This document shows, one piece after another, positions 9,129 to 17,732 of a stretch of 64,000 bases of DNA. The notes beneath the pieces are model-generated. The model saw only the letters and a program-made list of their open reading frames with translations, ran no database searches and was not told where the DNA came from. The stretch is from Methylocapsa palsarum (GTDB lineage: Bacteria; Pseudomonadota; Alphaproteobacteria; Rhizobiales; Beijerinckiaceae), in assembly GCF_900114285.1 (NCBI RefSeq), contig NZ_FOSN01000009.1:113199-177198 (forward strand), given 5' to 3'. The position numbers and the translations under genes were made by a program. The first letter of the stretch is position 1. Every line of letters starts with the position of its first letter.

Positions 9129-10277
9129 ATGCCGGAAATATCGGGTAAACACACCCGCGAGAACCCCTCGCCGTCGACCGATCCGGAAACGTCAGTGACC
9201 GAAGAGCGCACCGAAACGTTCAGTTACCGTCAGTTGAACAAGTCGTTCATTGAATTGGCGGTCCACATCGGATTCATCGGTCTCCTCGTCTCATGGACTT
9301 TCGTTCTCATCCATCCGTTCATCCCGATCATCATGTGGAGCGTGGTGCTGACCGTCGCGCTTTATCCGCTGTTTGACTGGCTTGCGGCGCTGCTGAGAGG
9401 CCGGCGGGGATTGGCGGCGGCGCTGATGACCGTGCTTGGCCTCCTCGTCGTGATCGGACCCGTCACCTGGCTGGGGCTTGGGCTGATCGACGGATTGAAG
9501 TCGTTGATCGAGCAGCTCGATTCCGGGAAACTGTCGATTCCCCCGCCCTCGCAATCGGTCCGTGACTGGCCCTTCATAGGGCAGCAGGTCTATGAGTTCT
9601 GGACGCTCGCCTCGACCAATATTCGCAGCGCGGTGACTTATCTTGTGCCGGAACTGAAGCCGCTTGGACAGATTTTGCTGGATATGGCGAGCAATGCCGG
9701 CACCTGGACGCTGACCTTTCTCGTCGCTGTGATCATTTCGGGATTCTTGTTTTCGCCCGGACCGCTTCTCGTCGCGGCGATCAAGAAACTCGCCCACAAG
9801 ATCGACGCCGCGCATGGCGAGAGGTTCGTCAAACTGTCCGGCGCGACAATCCGGGCGGTGTCGCGCGGGGTGATCGGCACGTCGCTGCTTCAGGCGATCG
9901 TCGGCGGGATTGGAATGGCGGTCGCCGGAGTTCCCGGCGGAAGCCTTTTGACCCTCGCGATCCTGGTTCTCGGCATCATCCAGATCGGTCCCGTGATGGT
10001 TGTCGCGCCGCTTCTCGTCTGGAGCTGGACCACGATGCCGACGACGCATGCGCTCGCGTTCACGGCCTGCATGGCGGTGGTGAGTTTCATCGATAATTTT
10101 CTGAAGCCGTTCGTCCTGGCGCGCGGGCTGACGACCCCGACCCTGGTGACCCTCATCGGCGTCATCGGCGGCGTTCTCGCCCATGGAATTGTCGGCCTTT
10201 TCGTCGGCCCTGTCGTGCTCGCGGTCGCCTGGGATCTCCTGAACGCCTGGATCGGCGAGAGCAAGGCCTCGGTTTAG
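9129..10277 (+). CDS. AI-2E family transporter (UPF0118)
   Basis: A 382-residue membrane protein from the ATG at 9129; a TTG at 9084 would add 15 residues, and neither has a strong ribosome site. It has paired N-terminal helices (IGFIGLLVSWTFVLIHPF and a second pair), a soluble loop, then a C-terminal block of helices with the family's typical GxxGxxL and FIDNFLKPFVL segments. Family members export varied small molecules or drive Na+/H+ exchange; the AI-2 assignment is historical, and the substrate here is unknown. Confidence 0.88.
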   Translation: MPEISGKHTRENPSPSTDPETSVTEERTETFSYRQLNKSFIELAVHIGFIGLLVSWTFVLIHPFIPIIMWSVVLTVALYPLFDWLAALLRGRRGLAAALMTVLGLLVVIGPVTWLGLGLIDGLKSLIEQLDSGKLSIPPPSQSVRDWPFIGQQVYEFWTLASTNIRSAVTYLVPELKPLGQILLDMASNAGTWTLTFLVAVIISGFLFSPGPLLVAAIKKLAHKIDAAHGERFVKLSGATIRAVSRGVIGTSLLQAIVGGIGMAVAGVPGGSLLTLAILVLGIIQIGPVMVVAPLLVWSWTTMPTTHALAFTACMAVVSFIDNFLKPFVLARGLTTPTLVTLIGVIGGVLAHGIVGLFVGPVVLAVAWDLLNAWIGESKASV

Positions 10278-10291
10278 CGCCGCCCCGGGCC

Positions 10292-10405
10292 AGAGCATAT
10301 TCCGATTGGATTGAACCAATCCAATCGACAAGAATATGCTCAAGCATTTGACTCTGGAGCGATTTCTGATCGATCGCATGACTTCATGCGATCGGAAAAC
10401 GCTCT
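10292..10405 (-). repeat. 114-bp double-hairpin repeat, copy 1
   Basis: A member of the window-wide palindromic family. Read on the minus strand it begins GAGCG directly after the TA of the UspA stop codon, then carries a CGATCGCATG/CATGCGATCG hairpin, a spacer, and a second hairpin GATTGGATTG/CAATCCAATC bounded by GAGCATATT/AATATGCTC. It lies at the 3' end of the UspA gene and supplies its TAG stop. Confidence 0.93.
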
Positions 10406-10844
10406 ATTGCCGGTGAACCAGCACCGGAATCCTGGAGTGCGTCAGAACCTTGACCGTCTCGCTGCCGAGCACGAGGGCGGCGACGCCGCGACGACCATGC
10501 GAGGCCATGACGATGAGGTCGCAGCCCTTGGACGCGGCGGCGTCGATGATGCCCTGATAGGGGTGCTCATGTTCGACGTGGATCGTTTCGCAGGCGACGC
10601 CGGCCGCCTTCGCCACTTGCGCCGCGGCGGCGAGAATTTTCCCGGTGTGTTCGCGCATGCGCGCTTCATAGAGCGCGGGCGTATCCTCGACCATCTCCGC
10701 ATTGGCGGTGAAGATGCGAAACGGCGCCACGACCGTCAGCACAATCACTTTCGCCCCGATCTCCTTGGCGAAGGCGACGCCATGTTCAACAGCCTTCCCG
10801 GCGAGTTCCGATCCGTCCGTGGGAATCAGGATATTGGCGTACAT
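10404..10844 (-). CDS. Universal stress protein UspA family
   Basis: A 146-residue single-domain Usp protein. The start is the ATG at 10844, because GGGGAG lies seven bases before it; an ATG six codons upstream lacks such a site. The fold signatures are the N-terminal ILIPTDGSE and the C-terminal ATP-binding loop ASHGRRGVAALVLGSE. Members bind ATP and assist survival under starvation or oxidative stress. The stop codon TAG is formed at the border of a palindromic repeat, and a 17-bp duplication covers the ribosome-binding region. Confidence 0.92.
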   Translation of the reverse strand: MYANILIPTDGSELAGKAVEHGVAFAKEIGAKVIVLTVVAPFRIFTANAEMVEDTPALYEARMREHTGKILAAAAQVAKAAGVACETIHVEHEHPYQGIIDAAASKGCDLIVMASHGRRGVAALVLGSETVKVLTHSRIPVLVHRQ

Positions 10845-10850
10845 CGTCGT

Positions 10851-10884
10851 CTCCCCATTCAAGGCCTCTCCCCATTAAGGGCCT
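10851..10884. repeat. 17-bp tandem duplication in the UspA leader
   Basis: CTCCCCATTCAAGGCCT (10851-10867) is followed by CTCCCCATTAAGGGCCT (10868-10884), differing at two positions. On the minus strand each copy ends with GGGGAG, so the ribosome-binding site of the UspA gene has been duplicated. Confidence 0.85.
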
Positions 10885-11404
10885 GCGGTCAACTCAACGC
10901 CGATAGAGATCGCATGTCTCGGAGGGCGGTTAAATGGGTGAATCGACCCGCGCCGGTTTTTCTTGAATGCGATCGCGAGGGCGCCCTTTCAGCGTCAGCG
11001 CCGCGCGCCAGGTTAGTGACTAAAATTGATTGACGATATTTGACTATATGTACGAATCATGACAAAACAAAAGCGCTGCGGTTCTTCCGCGGCTTTTCCT
11101 CCCAGACTTGGCCGTCGGCACTCGCGCCGGCGGCTTTTCGCTAGGAGGTTTCGCGACCGACGCGGCGACGGCTATCGAAGTTCGCGCATTCCAGCGCTGG
11201 AAAGATTATCGCCGCCAGCCCTGGATCGTAGCCGGGCCCAGCCGGCGCCGACAACTCCGTATCTTCGGCATTTCGAGACATCCGCTGCAGCAAAGCAACA
11301 CTTCCCAGAAATAGTTCGCAACTCGCCGGAAAGCGCGCTGCGCTTGGCGCCCGCTCGGTATAATCATCGGCGAAGCCTTTGTTTCGACTCTGGATCGCGC
11401 CGCC
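10885..11404. other. Gene-free stretch before the outer membrane protein
   Basis: About 520 bp with no convincing coding frame. It holds an AT-rich patch (about 11010-11070), a terminator-like hairpin at 11069-11096, and a TATAAT at 11359-11364, 40 bp before the next start, which could be a -10 box although no good -35 partner is evident. Confidence 0.4.
11069..11096. terminator. Terminator-like hairpin
   Basis: Arms AAAAGC...GCGG and CCGC...GCTTTT surround the loop TTCTT, with pyrimidine-rich sequence on the plus side and TTTTG repeats on the minus side. No adjoining gene end explains it, so it may end an unannotated small transcript; only the symmetry is seen directly. Confidence 0.35.
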
Positions 11405-13123
11405 ATGAAACATGCCTTGCTCACGTCCGCCGCGCTCGTTTTGATGGAAGCCGCGGGCCAGAGTTTCGCCGCCGACTTGCCCGCCCCAATCGCGCCGCCG
11501 GTGTTCACCTGGACCGGCCTTTATGTCGGGTTCAACAGTGGTTTCTCCTGGAGGAATAGCGCGAACATTAATACCGCCACGAACAATGTGCTGGACGCCG
11601 GCCTCATTCCCGGACAATGGGGCGCCGCCTCCGCCCAAGGCGCGACGGGAATTGTCAGCAGCCGCCTCAACGGTTTCATGAGCGGCGGGCAGGCCGGGTA
11701 CAATTGGCAATTCTCTGACAAATTCGTCGCCGGGCTCGAAGCGGACATCCAGGCCGGCGGCGTGAACGGCGGGGGCGGCTTTCACAATGTGACCGCGACG
11801 GCGCTCGACTCTGCGACCGCGCAAACGAATGTTTCGGTCAATCGAAGACTCGACTATCTCGGCACGGTGCGCGCCCGCCTTGGCTACGCCCTGACGCCGG
11901 CCACGCTCGTCTATGCGACAGGAGGCCTCGCTTATGGCGGCGTCGACCTCACCACCACCATCAGGCAGAACCTGTCTCCGTCGCTTCTGTTCTCCAAGGC
12001 CGCCAAGGGCGATCTTTACGAGAACCGCGCGGGCTGGACGGTCGGCGCGGGCCTCGAATACGCATTCGCGCCCAACCTCAGCGGCAAGATCGAATATGAT
12101 TATTATGATCTCGGGACAGCGGGTTCGAACGCCGGCCAGCTCGCCTACACCGATATCGTCACCGGCGCGGTGAGGGTCGCGGACGCGTCTTCCTCATCGA
12201 CGCGATATAACGGGCACCTCATTCGAGCGGGCCTGAATTACCGGCTTGGAGGTACCGCGCCCAACGCCGCCGATTCTGGCGCGACGCCCCTCTTCGCCGC
12301 GCCGCAGTTCATCCCCGCCGCTCCGCCCGCGCCCGGCTGGCAATTCACCCTGACCCCCTATATGTGGGCGATGGGGCTCAACGGGACCACGACCACGCGG
12401 GGACAGACGGTCGATACCAATGCCTCCTTCCTCGACATCCTGACCAAGAGCAGCTCGTTTCCGATCGCCTTCATGGGCCATTTTGAGGCGCGCAACGGCC
12501 CGATTGCGCTTTATACGGACCTTGTCTTCGCTCAGCTGCGCTTCGCGGGCTCCATGTTGAAGCAGGCGACGCGTTTCCCCGATCTCGCTTTGTCCGTGGA
12601 CGCCAATGCGCATCTGAGGGCGACGATGGGCATCGTTGAAGCCGGCGGCGCTTACGAACTGGCGCGATGGACCCAGAGCGGCGCGGGGGATTCGTTCACC
12701 GCCATCGATGCGCTCGGCGGGTTGCGTTACTGGAATGTCTCGGCGACGATGGGCTTCGACGTGACCGGCTCCGTCGATTCCGATAGTCTCGGCCTCAGCC
12801 GCGTCGGTTCGCGGGCGAACGCGAGTTCCGGGTCCATTCAATGGATTGACCCTGTCATCGGATTCCGGCTTCGCCAGCAGGTTGCGGCCGGAGATGAATT
12901 CCAGTTCAGGGGCGATATCGGCGGCTTTGGCCTTGGCAGCAAGTTCAGCTGGCAGGCTTTCGGCGGCTATAGCCACGAGTTCAAGCTCGCGGGCCTGACC
13001 TTTGCCGGCGTGGTCGGCTATCGCGCGTTATACGCTGATTTTTCCGAAGGCGGCGGGCTCAATCAGAAGGGACTCAACGCGATCCTGCACGGGCCGGTCG
13101 CCGGCATTAGCGTCCCGTTCTGA
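11405..13123 (+). CDS. Outer membrane protein with two fused beta-barrel domains
   Basis: A 572-residue secreted protein. After a signal peptide (about 1-22) residues 30-280 form an Omp25/Omp31-type eight-strand barrel: it opens FTWTGLYVGFNSG, includes LDYLGTVRARLGYAL and WTVGAGLEYAF, and ends in GHLIRAGLNYRLGG. A Pro/Ala-rich linker leads to a second part (about 310-572) beginning WQFTLTPYMWAMGLNG, with alternating hydrophobic strands and a C-terminal aromatic residue (VPF), typical of a second barrel family normally seen alone. The double-barrel arrangement is unusual. It stands alone on its strand and ends convergent with hemA. Confidence 0.85.
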   Translation: MKHALLTSAALVLMEAAGQSFAADLPAPIAPPVFTWTGLYVGFNSGFSWRNSANINTATNNVLDAGLIPGQWGAASAQGATGIVSSRLNGFMSGGQAGYNWQFSDKFVAGLEADIQAGGVNGGGGFHNVTATALDSATAQTNVSVNRRLDYLGTVRARLGYALTPATLVYATGGLAYGGVDLTTTIRQNLSPSLLFSKAAKGDLYENRAGWTVGAGLEYAFAPNLSGKIEYDYYDLGTAGSNAGQLAYTDIVTGAVRVADASSSSTRYNGHLIRAGLNYRLGGTAPNAADSGATPLFAAPQFIPAAPPAPGWQFTLTPYMWAMGLNGTTTTRGQTVDTNASFLDILTKSSSFPIAFMGHFEARNGPIALYTDLVFAQLRFAGSMLKQATRFPDLALSVDANAHLRATMGIVEAGGAYELARWTQSGAGDSFTAIDALGGLRYWNVSATMGFDVTGSVDSDSLGLSRVGSRANASSGSIQWIDPVIGFRLRQQVAAGDEFQFRGDIGGFGLGSKFSWQAFGGYSHEFKLAGLTFAGVVGYRALYADFSEGGGLNQKGLNAILHGPVAGISVPF

Positions 13124-13129
13124 CCTTCC

Positions 13130-13159
13130 GGAGTTTCGAGTTCAGGAGTTTCGAGGTCA
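13130..13159. repeat. 15-bp tandem duplication after the OMP stop
   Basis: GGAGTTTCGAGTTCA is followed directly by GGAGTTTCGAGGTCA, one mismatch, beginning six bases after the TGA of the outer membrane protein gene. Confidence 0.85.
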
Positions 13160-13180
13160 GGAGCGGGAGCGCGCCTGCGC

Positions 13181-13211
13181 CGGCTCGCGGCGAAACACGC
13201 GCGGCGAGCCG
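13181..13211. terminator. Hairpin between convergent genes
   Basis: CGGCTCGC at 13181-13188 pairs perfectly with GCGAGCCG at 13204-13211 across a 15-base loop, midway between the ends of the outer membrane protein gene and hemA. No U-run follows, so a role in termination is inference from position. Confidence 0.35.
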
Positions 13212-13234
13212 TCTTCCGCCCGTTCCCTGCCTGT

Positions 13235-14530
13235 TTATTCCGCCGCGCGCTTGAAATCCGGCAAGGTGCAGCGCGCGTCGGGCTGAGGCCTGAATTCAAT
13301 GACGTTGGGACGCTCGGCGAAAGGCAGTTTCAGGCTTTTCCACACATCGACGAGACCTTCGACGAGATCGACGATATGGGCGTCCGTGTGCAACGGGCCA
13401 GGCGTGATCCGCAGCCGCTCGGTTCCTTTGGCGACCGTCGGATAATTGATCGGCTGGATATAGATCGAGTGACGCTCGAGCAGCATGTCGGTGGCGCGCT
13501 TGCAAAGCTCGGCGTCGCCGACGAAGACCGGCACGATATGCGACGAATTGGGCATCACCGGCAGTCCCGCCGCGCTGAGCGCATGTTTGGTCAGCATCGC
13601 CTGACGCTGATGCTGGGCGCGAAGTTCGGCGCCCTCCGCCCCTTTCAGGAGCTTGACGGCGGTCCTCGCCGCGGAGGCGACGGCCGGGGGCAGGGCGGTG
13701 GTGAAAATGAACGACGGAGAGTAGGAGCGCACCGCGTCGATGATGGCCGCGTCCGCGGCGATATAACCGCCGAGGGCTCCAAACCCCTTGGCGAGCGTTC
13801 CTTCGATGACGTCGATCCGGCGCATCACGTCGTCGCGTTCGGCGATGCCGCCGCCGCGCGGGCCGTAAAGGCCAACGGCATGGACCTCGTCCATATAGGT
13901 CATGGCGTTGTAACGCTGGGCGAGATCGGCGATGTCCGCGATCGGCGCAATGTCGCCGTTCATGGAGTAAAGGCTCTCGAACACGATGAACTTGGCCCGG
14001 GCCGGACCGGCCTCGATCAGCAGTTCCTCGAGGTGGGCGAGATCGTTGTGGCGGAAGATCCGGCGCTCCGCCTTGGAGCGGCGCACGCCCTCGATCATGG
14101 AATTATGATTCAATTCATCCGATAGAATCAGGCAATCCGGCAAAAGGTCGCCGATCGTGGAAATCGCGGCGAGATTCGAGATCCAGCCGGAGGTGAAGAC
14201 CAGCGCCGCGTCCTTCCCGTGCAGGTCGGCCAGTTCGGCTTCGAGTTCGACGAGCGGATGATTGGTGCCGGAGATGTTGCGGGTGCCGCCGGCGCCGACT
14301 CCATGACGAACGGCCGCCCGGGACATCGCCTCGATCACCGCCGGATGGCGCCCCATGCAGAGATAATCGTTGGAGCACCAGATCACGACTTCTTCGGCGT
14401 GATCGCCGCCGCGCCGCCAGAGGGCGCGGGGAAAGGAGCTAGCGTCCCGGTCAAGGTCGGCGAAGACGCGATAGCGCCGCTCGGTCTTCAATTTTGAAAT
14501 CGCGTCTTCGAAGAAGCGCTGATAATTCAT
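13235..14530 (-). CDS. hemA: 5-aminolevulinate synthase (C4 haem pathway)
   Basis: A 431-residue PLP enzyme that condenses glycine with succinyl-CoA to 5-aminolevulinate, the first step of haem and bacteriochlorophyll synthesis in alphaproteobacteria. The start [11 protein letters not shown] matches the usual N-terminus of the family, so the ATG at 14530 was chosen over upstream codons. Typical segments include [56 protein letters not shown] and the PLP-lysine motif [12 protein letters not shown]. Full length and intact. Confidence 0.97.
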   Translation of the reverse strand: MNYQRFFEDAISKLKTERRYRVFADLDRDASSFPRALWRRGGDHAEEVVIWCSNDYLCMGRHPAVIEAMSRAAVRHGVGAGGTRNISGTNHPLVELEAELADLHGKDAALVFTSGWISNLAAISTIGDLLPDCLILSDELNHNSMIEGVRRSKAERRIFRHNDLAHLEELLIEAGPARAKFIVFESLYSMNGDIAPIADIADLAQRYNAMTYMDEVHAVGLYGPRGGGIAERDDVMRRIDVIEGTLAKGFGALGGYIAADAAIIDAVRSYSPSFIFTTALPPAVASAARTAVKLLKGAEGAELRAQHQRQAMLTKHALSAAGLPVMPNSSHIVPVFVGDAELCKRATDMLLERHSIYIQPINYPTVAKGTERLRITPGPLHTDAHIVDLVEGLVDVWKSLKLPFAERPNVIEFRPQPDARCTLPDFKRAAE

Positions 14531-14868
14531 CTGGGACGTTTCCGGTGACAAGCGGCGGAAAGAAAACAGAAAATAGCCCGGCGGCTCGTTCTTGCTTGAG
14601 CGCGACGAGTTGCGATCAGACAGCACTACACTTTTTTTGTCCGGTCAAGAAGCGGCTTTTGCGCGCACCGGCTGCTTTGACCCTCAAGAAAAAAATTCCT
14701 CTTTACGATCCGGCGCGGGCGGACGAGCCGAAAACGTGCGAAGTCTCTTTCAACGTGCGAAGTCGCTTCCAACGTGCGAAGTCGCTTCCAACGTGCGAAG
14801 ACGCTTTCCCGGCGAATCTGGATCGAAATCACTTCGCCGAGCGTCAAATCCAGCCGCGGCTTTGAATC
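14531..14868. other. Divergent hemA / epimerase promoter region
   Basis: A 338-bp region between divergent starts. It holds a TTGACC hexamer at about 14642-14647 on the minus strand that could serve a hemA promoter, and a four-copy 19-bp repeat next to the epimerase gene. No small gene is evident. Confidence 0.4.
14733..14808. repeat. 19-bp tandem repeat, four copies
   Basis: Units begin at 14733, 14752, 14771 and 14790, consensus AACGTGCGAAGTCGCTTCC. The middle two are identical; the outer two differ at two or three positions. The array ends 60 bp before the start codon of the UDP-glucuronate epimerase gene. The 19-bp period is close to two helical turns. Confidence 0.93.
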
Positions 14869-15888
14869 ATGCGCATTCTTGTCACCGGCAGCGCCGGATT
14901 TATCGGGTTCCATCTGAGCAGACGCCTCATCGAAGAGGGGCACGAGGTCGCGGGAGTCGACGGGTTCACCCCCTATTACGATCCTGTCCTCAAGCGCCGG
15001 CGCCAGCAGATCCTGCTCGAGAGCCCGGCTTTCCGCGGTCACGAAATTTTGCTCGAGGATTTCGCCGCCATGGAGCGGGTTTATGGCTCGGGCTTCGACG
15101 CCGTCTATCATTTCGCCGCGCAGGCGGGCGTCCGCTACAGCCTTGAAAACCCGCGCGCCTATCTCGACGCGAACCTTTGCGGGACGTTCAACCTCCTGGA
15201 ACTGATGCGGCGCTCGCCGCCCCGCCACGCCCTGATGGCCTCGACCTCCTCCGTCTACGGCGCCAACGCGAAAATTCCTTTCCGGGAGACTGACCGCGCT
15301 GATCATCCGCTCACGTTTTACGCCGCCTCAAAGAAAGCCAATGAGGAAATGGCGCATTCCTACAGCCATCTTTTTGGAATTCCGGTCACGATGCTGCGCT
15401 TTTTTACGGTCTACGGCCCCTTCGGCCGGCCCGATATGGCGCTTTTCAAGTTCGCCGCCGCCCTGTTCGCGGGCAAACCGGTCGATATCTACAATCACGG
15501 GAATATGAAGCGCGACTTCACATATGTCGGGGATCTCGTCGAGGCGATGATTCGGCTGCTGGACGTCGCGCCTTCGACTCCCAACGTCAGGACGGCGCCG
15601 CCGCGGGATTTCGACAGCCTATCGCCCGTGGCGCCCTGGCGGGTCGTCAACATCGGCGCGGAAAGGCCCATAGCCCTGATGGATTTCGTCGCCGCGATCG
15701 AGGCCGCCACCGGACTGAAGGCGGATTGCAATTTCATGGAGATGCAGCAAGGCGACGTGCCTCTCACCTTCGCCGACACGCAGCTGCTCGCGTTCCTGAC
15801 CGGGTTCAGCCCTCAAACCTCGATCGCCGACGGCGTCCGGGCCTTCGTCGAATGGTACAGGGACTATTATAAAATCGAGGATACGTAA
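14869..15888 (+). CDS. lpsL: UDP-glucuronate 4-epimerase family (LpsL-like)
   Basis: A 339-residue extended short-chain dehydrogenase. The NAD-binding GxxGxxG is in VTGSAGFIGFHL, the catalytic serine region reads ASTSSVYGAN and the Tyr/Lys pair is in YAASKKANE. Its length and RDFTYVGDLVEAM match UDP-glucuronate 4-epimerases, which make UDP-galacturonate for lipopolysaccharide or capsule. It is divergent from hemA and preceded by the four-copy 19-bp repeat. A repeat element follows 24 bp after its stop. A UDP-glucose/GalNAc epimerase is less likely. Confidence 0.88.
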   Translation: MRILVTGSAGFIGFHLSRRLIEEGHEVAGVDGFTPYYDPVLKRRRQQILLESPAFRGHEILLEDFAAMERVYGSGFDAVYHFAAQAGVRYSLENPRAYLDANLCGTFNLLELMRRSPPRHALMASTSSVYGANAKIPFRETDRADHPLTFYAASKKANEEMAHSYSHLFGIPVTMLRFFTVYGPFGRPDMALFKFAAALFAGKPVDIYNHGNMKRDFTYVGDLVEAMIRLLDVAPSTPNVRTAPPRDFDSLSPVAPWRVVNIGAERPIALMDFVAAIEAATGLKADCNFMEMQQGDVPLTFADTQLLAFLTGFSPQTSIADGVRAFVEWYRDYYKIEDT

Positions 15889-15912
15889 AAATACATGCGC
15901 GGAGCCCGCCCT

Positions 15913-16026
15913 GGAGCGTTTTCCGATCGCATGAAATCATGCGATTGATCAGAAATCGCTCCAGAGTCAAAGACTTGAGCATAGTCTTGTCGATGGGATG
16001 GATTCAATCCCATCGGACTATGCTCT
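15913..16026 (+). repeat. 114-bp double-hairpin repeat, copy 2
   Basis: Same two-hairpin organisation, in plus orientation (GAGCG end first), beginning 24 bp after the epimerase stop and ending TATGCTCTA. Here the left border is CTGG rather than CTAG, and it does not supply the stop codon. Confidence 0.92.
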
Positions 16027-16068
16027 AAAGCCAGCTCCGTCATGCCTTGAGCGAATTGACGCTGACGG

Positions 16069-16689
16069 CTAGTGCGTCACGGACCCGCGCGCTCGACCGC
16101 CCGTGACCCTGCAGGAACATCCTGTTCCAATATAGGACGCGCTGACGAGTTCGCAGGTTCTGGCGGGGGTCGTGCAGAAATTGCCGATCCCTCCGGTGGC
16201 GACGCTTCGGCCTGTGACCAACGCTCCTGCCGCCGGCGCCGCATAGGCTACGCTGGGCGCAGCGTATCCGTATGGATAGCTGTTTCCATACGGGTAATCG
16301 TATCCGTAGCCATAATCATAGGGGTAGCCGTAATCCCAGGCGCTCGCGAGGCCAAGGCCCAGCCCGACGCCGGCATAGGGCCACCAGGCGCTGTTCCAGC
16401 CCCAGCCGTTGTTCCAGCGGCCGCCATTCCAGCCCCAGCCGCGGTTCCACCCGCCAGCATGCCAGCCGGCGTGCCAACCCCAGCCGCCGCGATTCCAGCC
16501 GCCGCCATTCCAGCCGCCGACGCGAGCGAAACGCGCCCCGCCGAAGCCCGCGCCAGCGAAGCGCGCCCCGCCGCCAAAATGGCCGCCGAACCCGTGGCCG
16601 CCAAAACCGCCCCGCGCCTCGGCGGCGCCGCTCAAGACCAAACCGGCGCCGAACACGGCCGCCGCACATATTGCGCCAAAGCGTTTCAT
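16069..16689 (-). CDS. Secreted Gly/Trp/Tyr-rich protein with C-terminal Cys module (paralogue A)
   Basis: A 206-residue protein of unrecognised family. The start MKRFGAICAAAVFGAG gives a classic signal peptide (about 1-26, ending AEARG); upstream codons in frame would hide it. The middle is extreme low-complexity: GGFGGH, then Trp/Asn/Gly repeats such as GGWNRGGWGWHAGWH, then Tyr/Pro/Gly repeats. The last 45 residues carry CTTPARTC and CSC (CX6CX11CXC) and end GGRARGSVTH, almost matching the neighbouring paralogue. Likely surface or cell-wall associated; function unknown. Confidence 0.8.
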   Translation of the reverse strand: MKRFGAICAAAVFGAGLVLSGAAEARGGFGGHGFGGHFGGGARFAGAGFGGARFARVGGWNGGGWNRGGWGWHAGWHAGGWNRGWGWNGGRWNNGWGWNSAWWPYAGVGLGLGLASAWDYGYPYDYGYGYDYPYGNSYPYGYAAPSVAYAAPAAGALVTGRSVATGGIGNFCTTPARTCELVSASYIGTGCSCRVTGGRARGSVTH

Positions 16690-16740
16690 CGATTCCTCCA
16701 CTTTGCGGGCTCTGCGTCGCGCTTTTGGCGCGCCAAACCC

Positions 16741-16772
16741 CAAAAAAATCAAGCATCAAAAAAATCAAGCAG
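16741..16772. repeat. 16-bp tandem duplication in the leader of paralogue A
   Basis: CAAAAAAATCAAGCAT (16741-16756) is followed by CAAAAAAATCAAGCAG (16757-16772). It lies about 50 bp upstream of the start of the minus-strand gene. Confidence 0.88.
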
Positions 16773-16909
16773 CAAATTAACTATGGACCGAACCTTAAAC
16801 CTTCGCTCTTGGGCGCGAGCGAAAAATCGTTCAATATCGCGTAATATTCATCAAATTTTAATAATAAACACTGGCCGGACCAGCGTCCGGCCAGCTTCGA
16901 GTGCTCAAT

Positions 16910-17470
16910 TCAGGGGGTGACGGATCCCCGCGCCCGCCCTCCCTCGACGCGGCAGGAACAGCCGTTGCCGATCATCGAGGCATGGGTCAGTTCGCAGGTT
17001 TTCGCTGGCGTCGAGCACGAGGCGCCCATCCCGCCCGCCGCCGCGCTGCGGCCCGTGGTCAGGGGCGGCGCCGTCGGGGCGCCCGCGACCGCGAATCCCG
17101 TCCCCGGCAGAGACAGAAGTCCGGTCCCGAACCCGGTTCCAGGGCCATAAGGATAACCGTAGGCGAAATCGTAGCCATAAGTGGGATAGCCGTAGCCATA
17201 GCCGGCGTAAGGGCCATTGTAGTCGTAGCTGCTGTAGGGCGAGACGTAATCATAGGCTCCGCTTGCTGCTTCCGTCAGTCCGAGGCCCAGCCCGAGCCCG
17301 GAGATCGCGGGCCATGCGCCGCCCTGCCAACCGCCATTGTCCCAGCTTCCGTCATGCCAGCCAGCGCCGTGCGCGCGGCCATGAACACCCTGCTGCGCGG
17401 AAGCGGGTCCGGAGGCCAACAGAGCCGAGCCGAGCGCGGCCGCGAGCGTCAATGCGCCAAATCGTTTCAT
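16910..17470 (-). CDS. Secreted Gly/Tyr-rich protein with C-terminal Cys module (paralogue B)
   Basis: A 186-residue paralogue of the gene just downstream on the same strand. The start MKRFGALTLAAALGSALLAS provides a signal peptide ending in ASAQQ. The middle is rich in Gly and Tyr (YGYGYPTYGY) but has far fewer Trp/Asn repeats. The C-terminus repeats the CX6CX11CXC module (CSTPAKTC, CSCRV) and ends GGRARGSVTP. The start MKRFGA, GRS-xAxGG and the Cys tail are conserved between the pair while the middles have diverged, which suggests a tandem duplication. Confidence 0.8.
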   Translation of the reverse strand: MKRFGALTLAAALGSALLASGPASAQQGVHGRAHGAGWHDGSWDNGGWQGGAWPAISGLGLGLGLTEAASGAYDYVSPYSSYDYNGPYAGYGYGYPTYGYDFAYGYPYGPGTGFGTGLLSLPGTGFAVAGAPTAPPLTTGRSAAAGGMGASCSTPAKTCELTHASMIGNGCSCRVEGGRARGSVTP

Positions 17471-17732
17471 TCGTCTGCTCCTCTTCGGTCCGTGGGCATC
17501 CCGACGGCCGTGTGACCTGCAAGCTTCACCGAAACCGGCGTTGTGAGGTAAAACCCCCGTGCGGCGTGATTGTTCCCGTTCGGACGCCGTTGATAAGGAT
17601 TCTCTTTGCGGAGCGGCGGCCCGGCCTCCATATGTCTTTGGAAGGGCTTTCACGTTCCACCGCGACGTGGGCGTCCCGGCGGCTGGTGCGAGACCAGCAT
17701 AACGAGAAGAGCTAAACGGAGTATCGCCCGCC

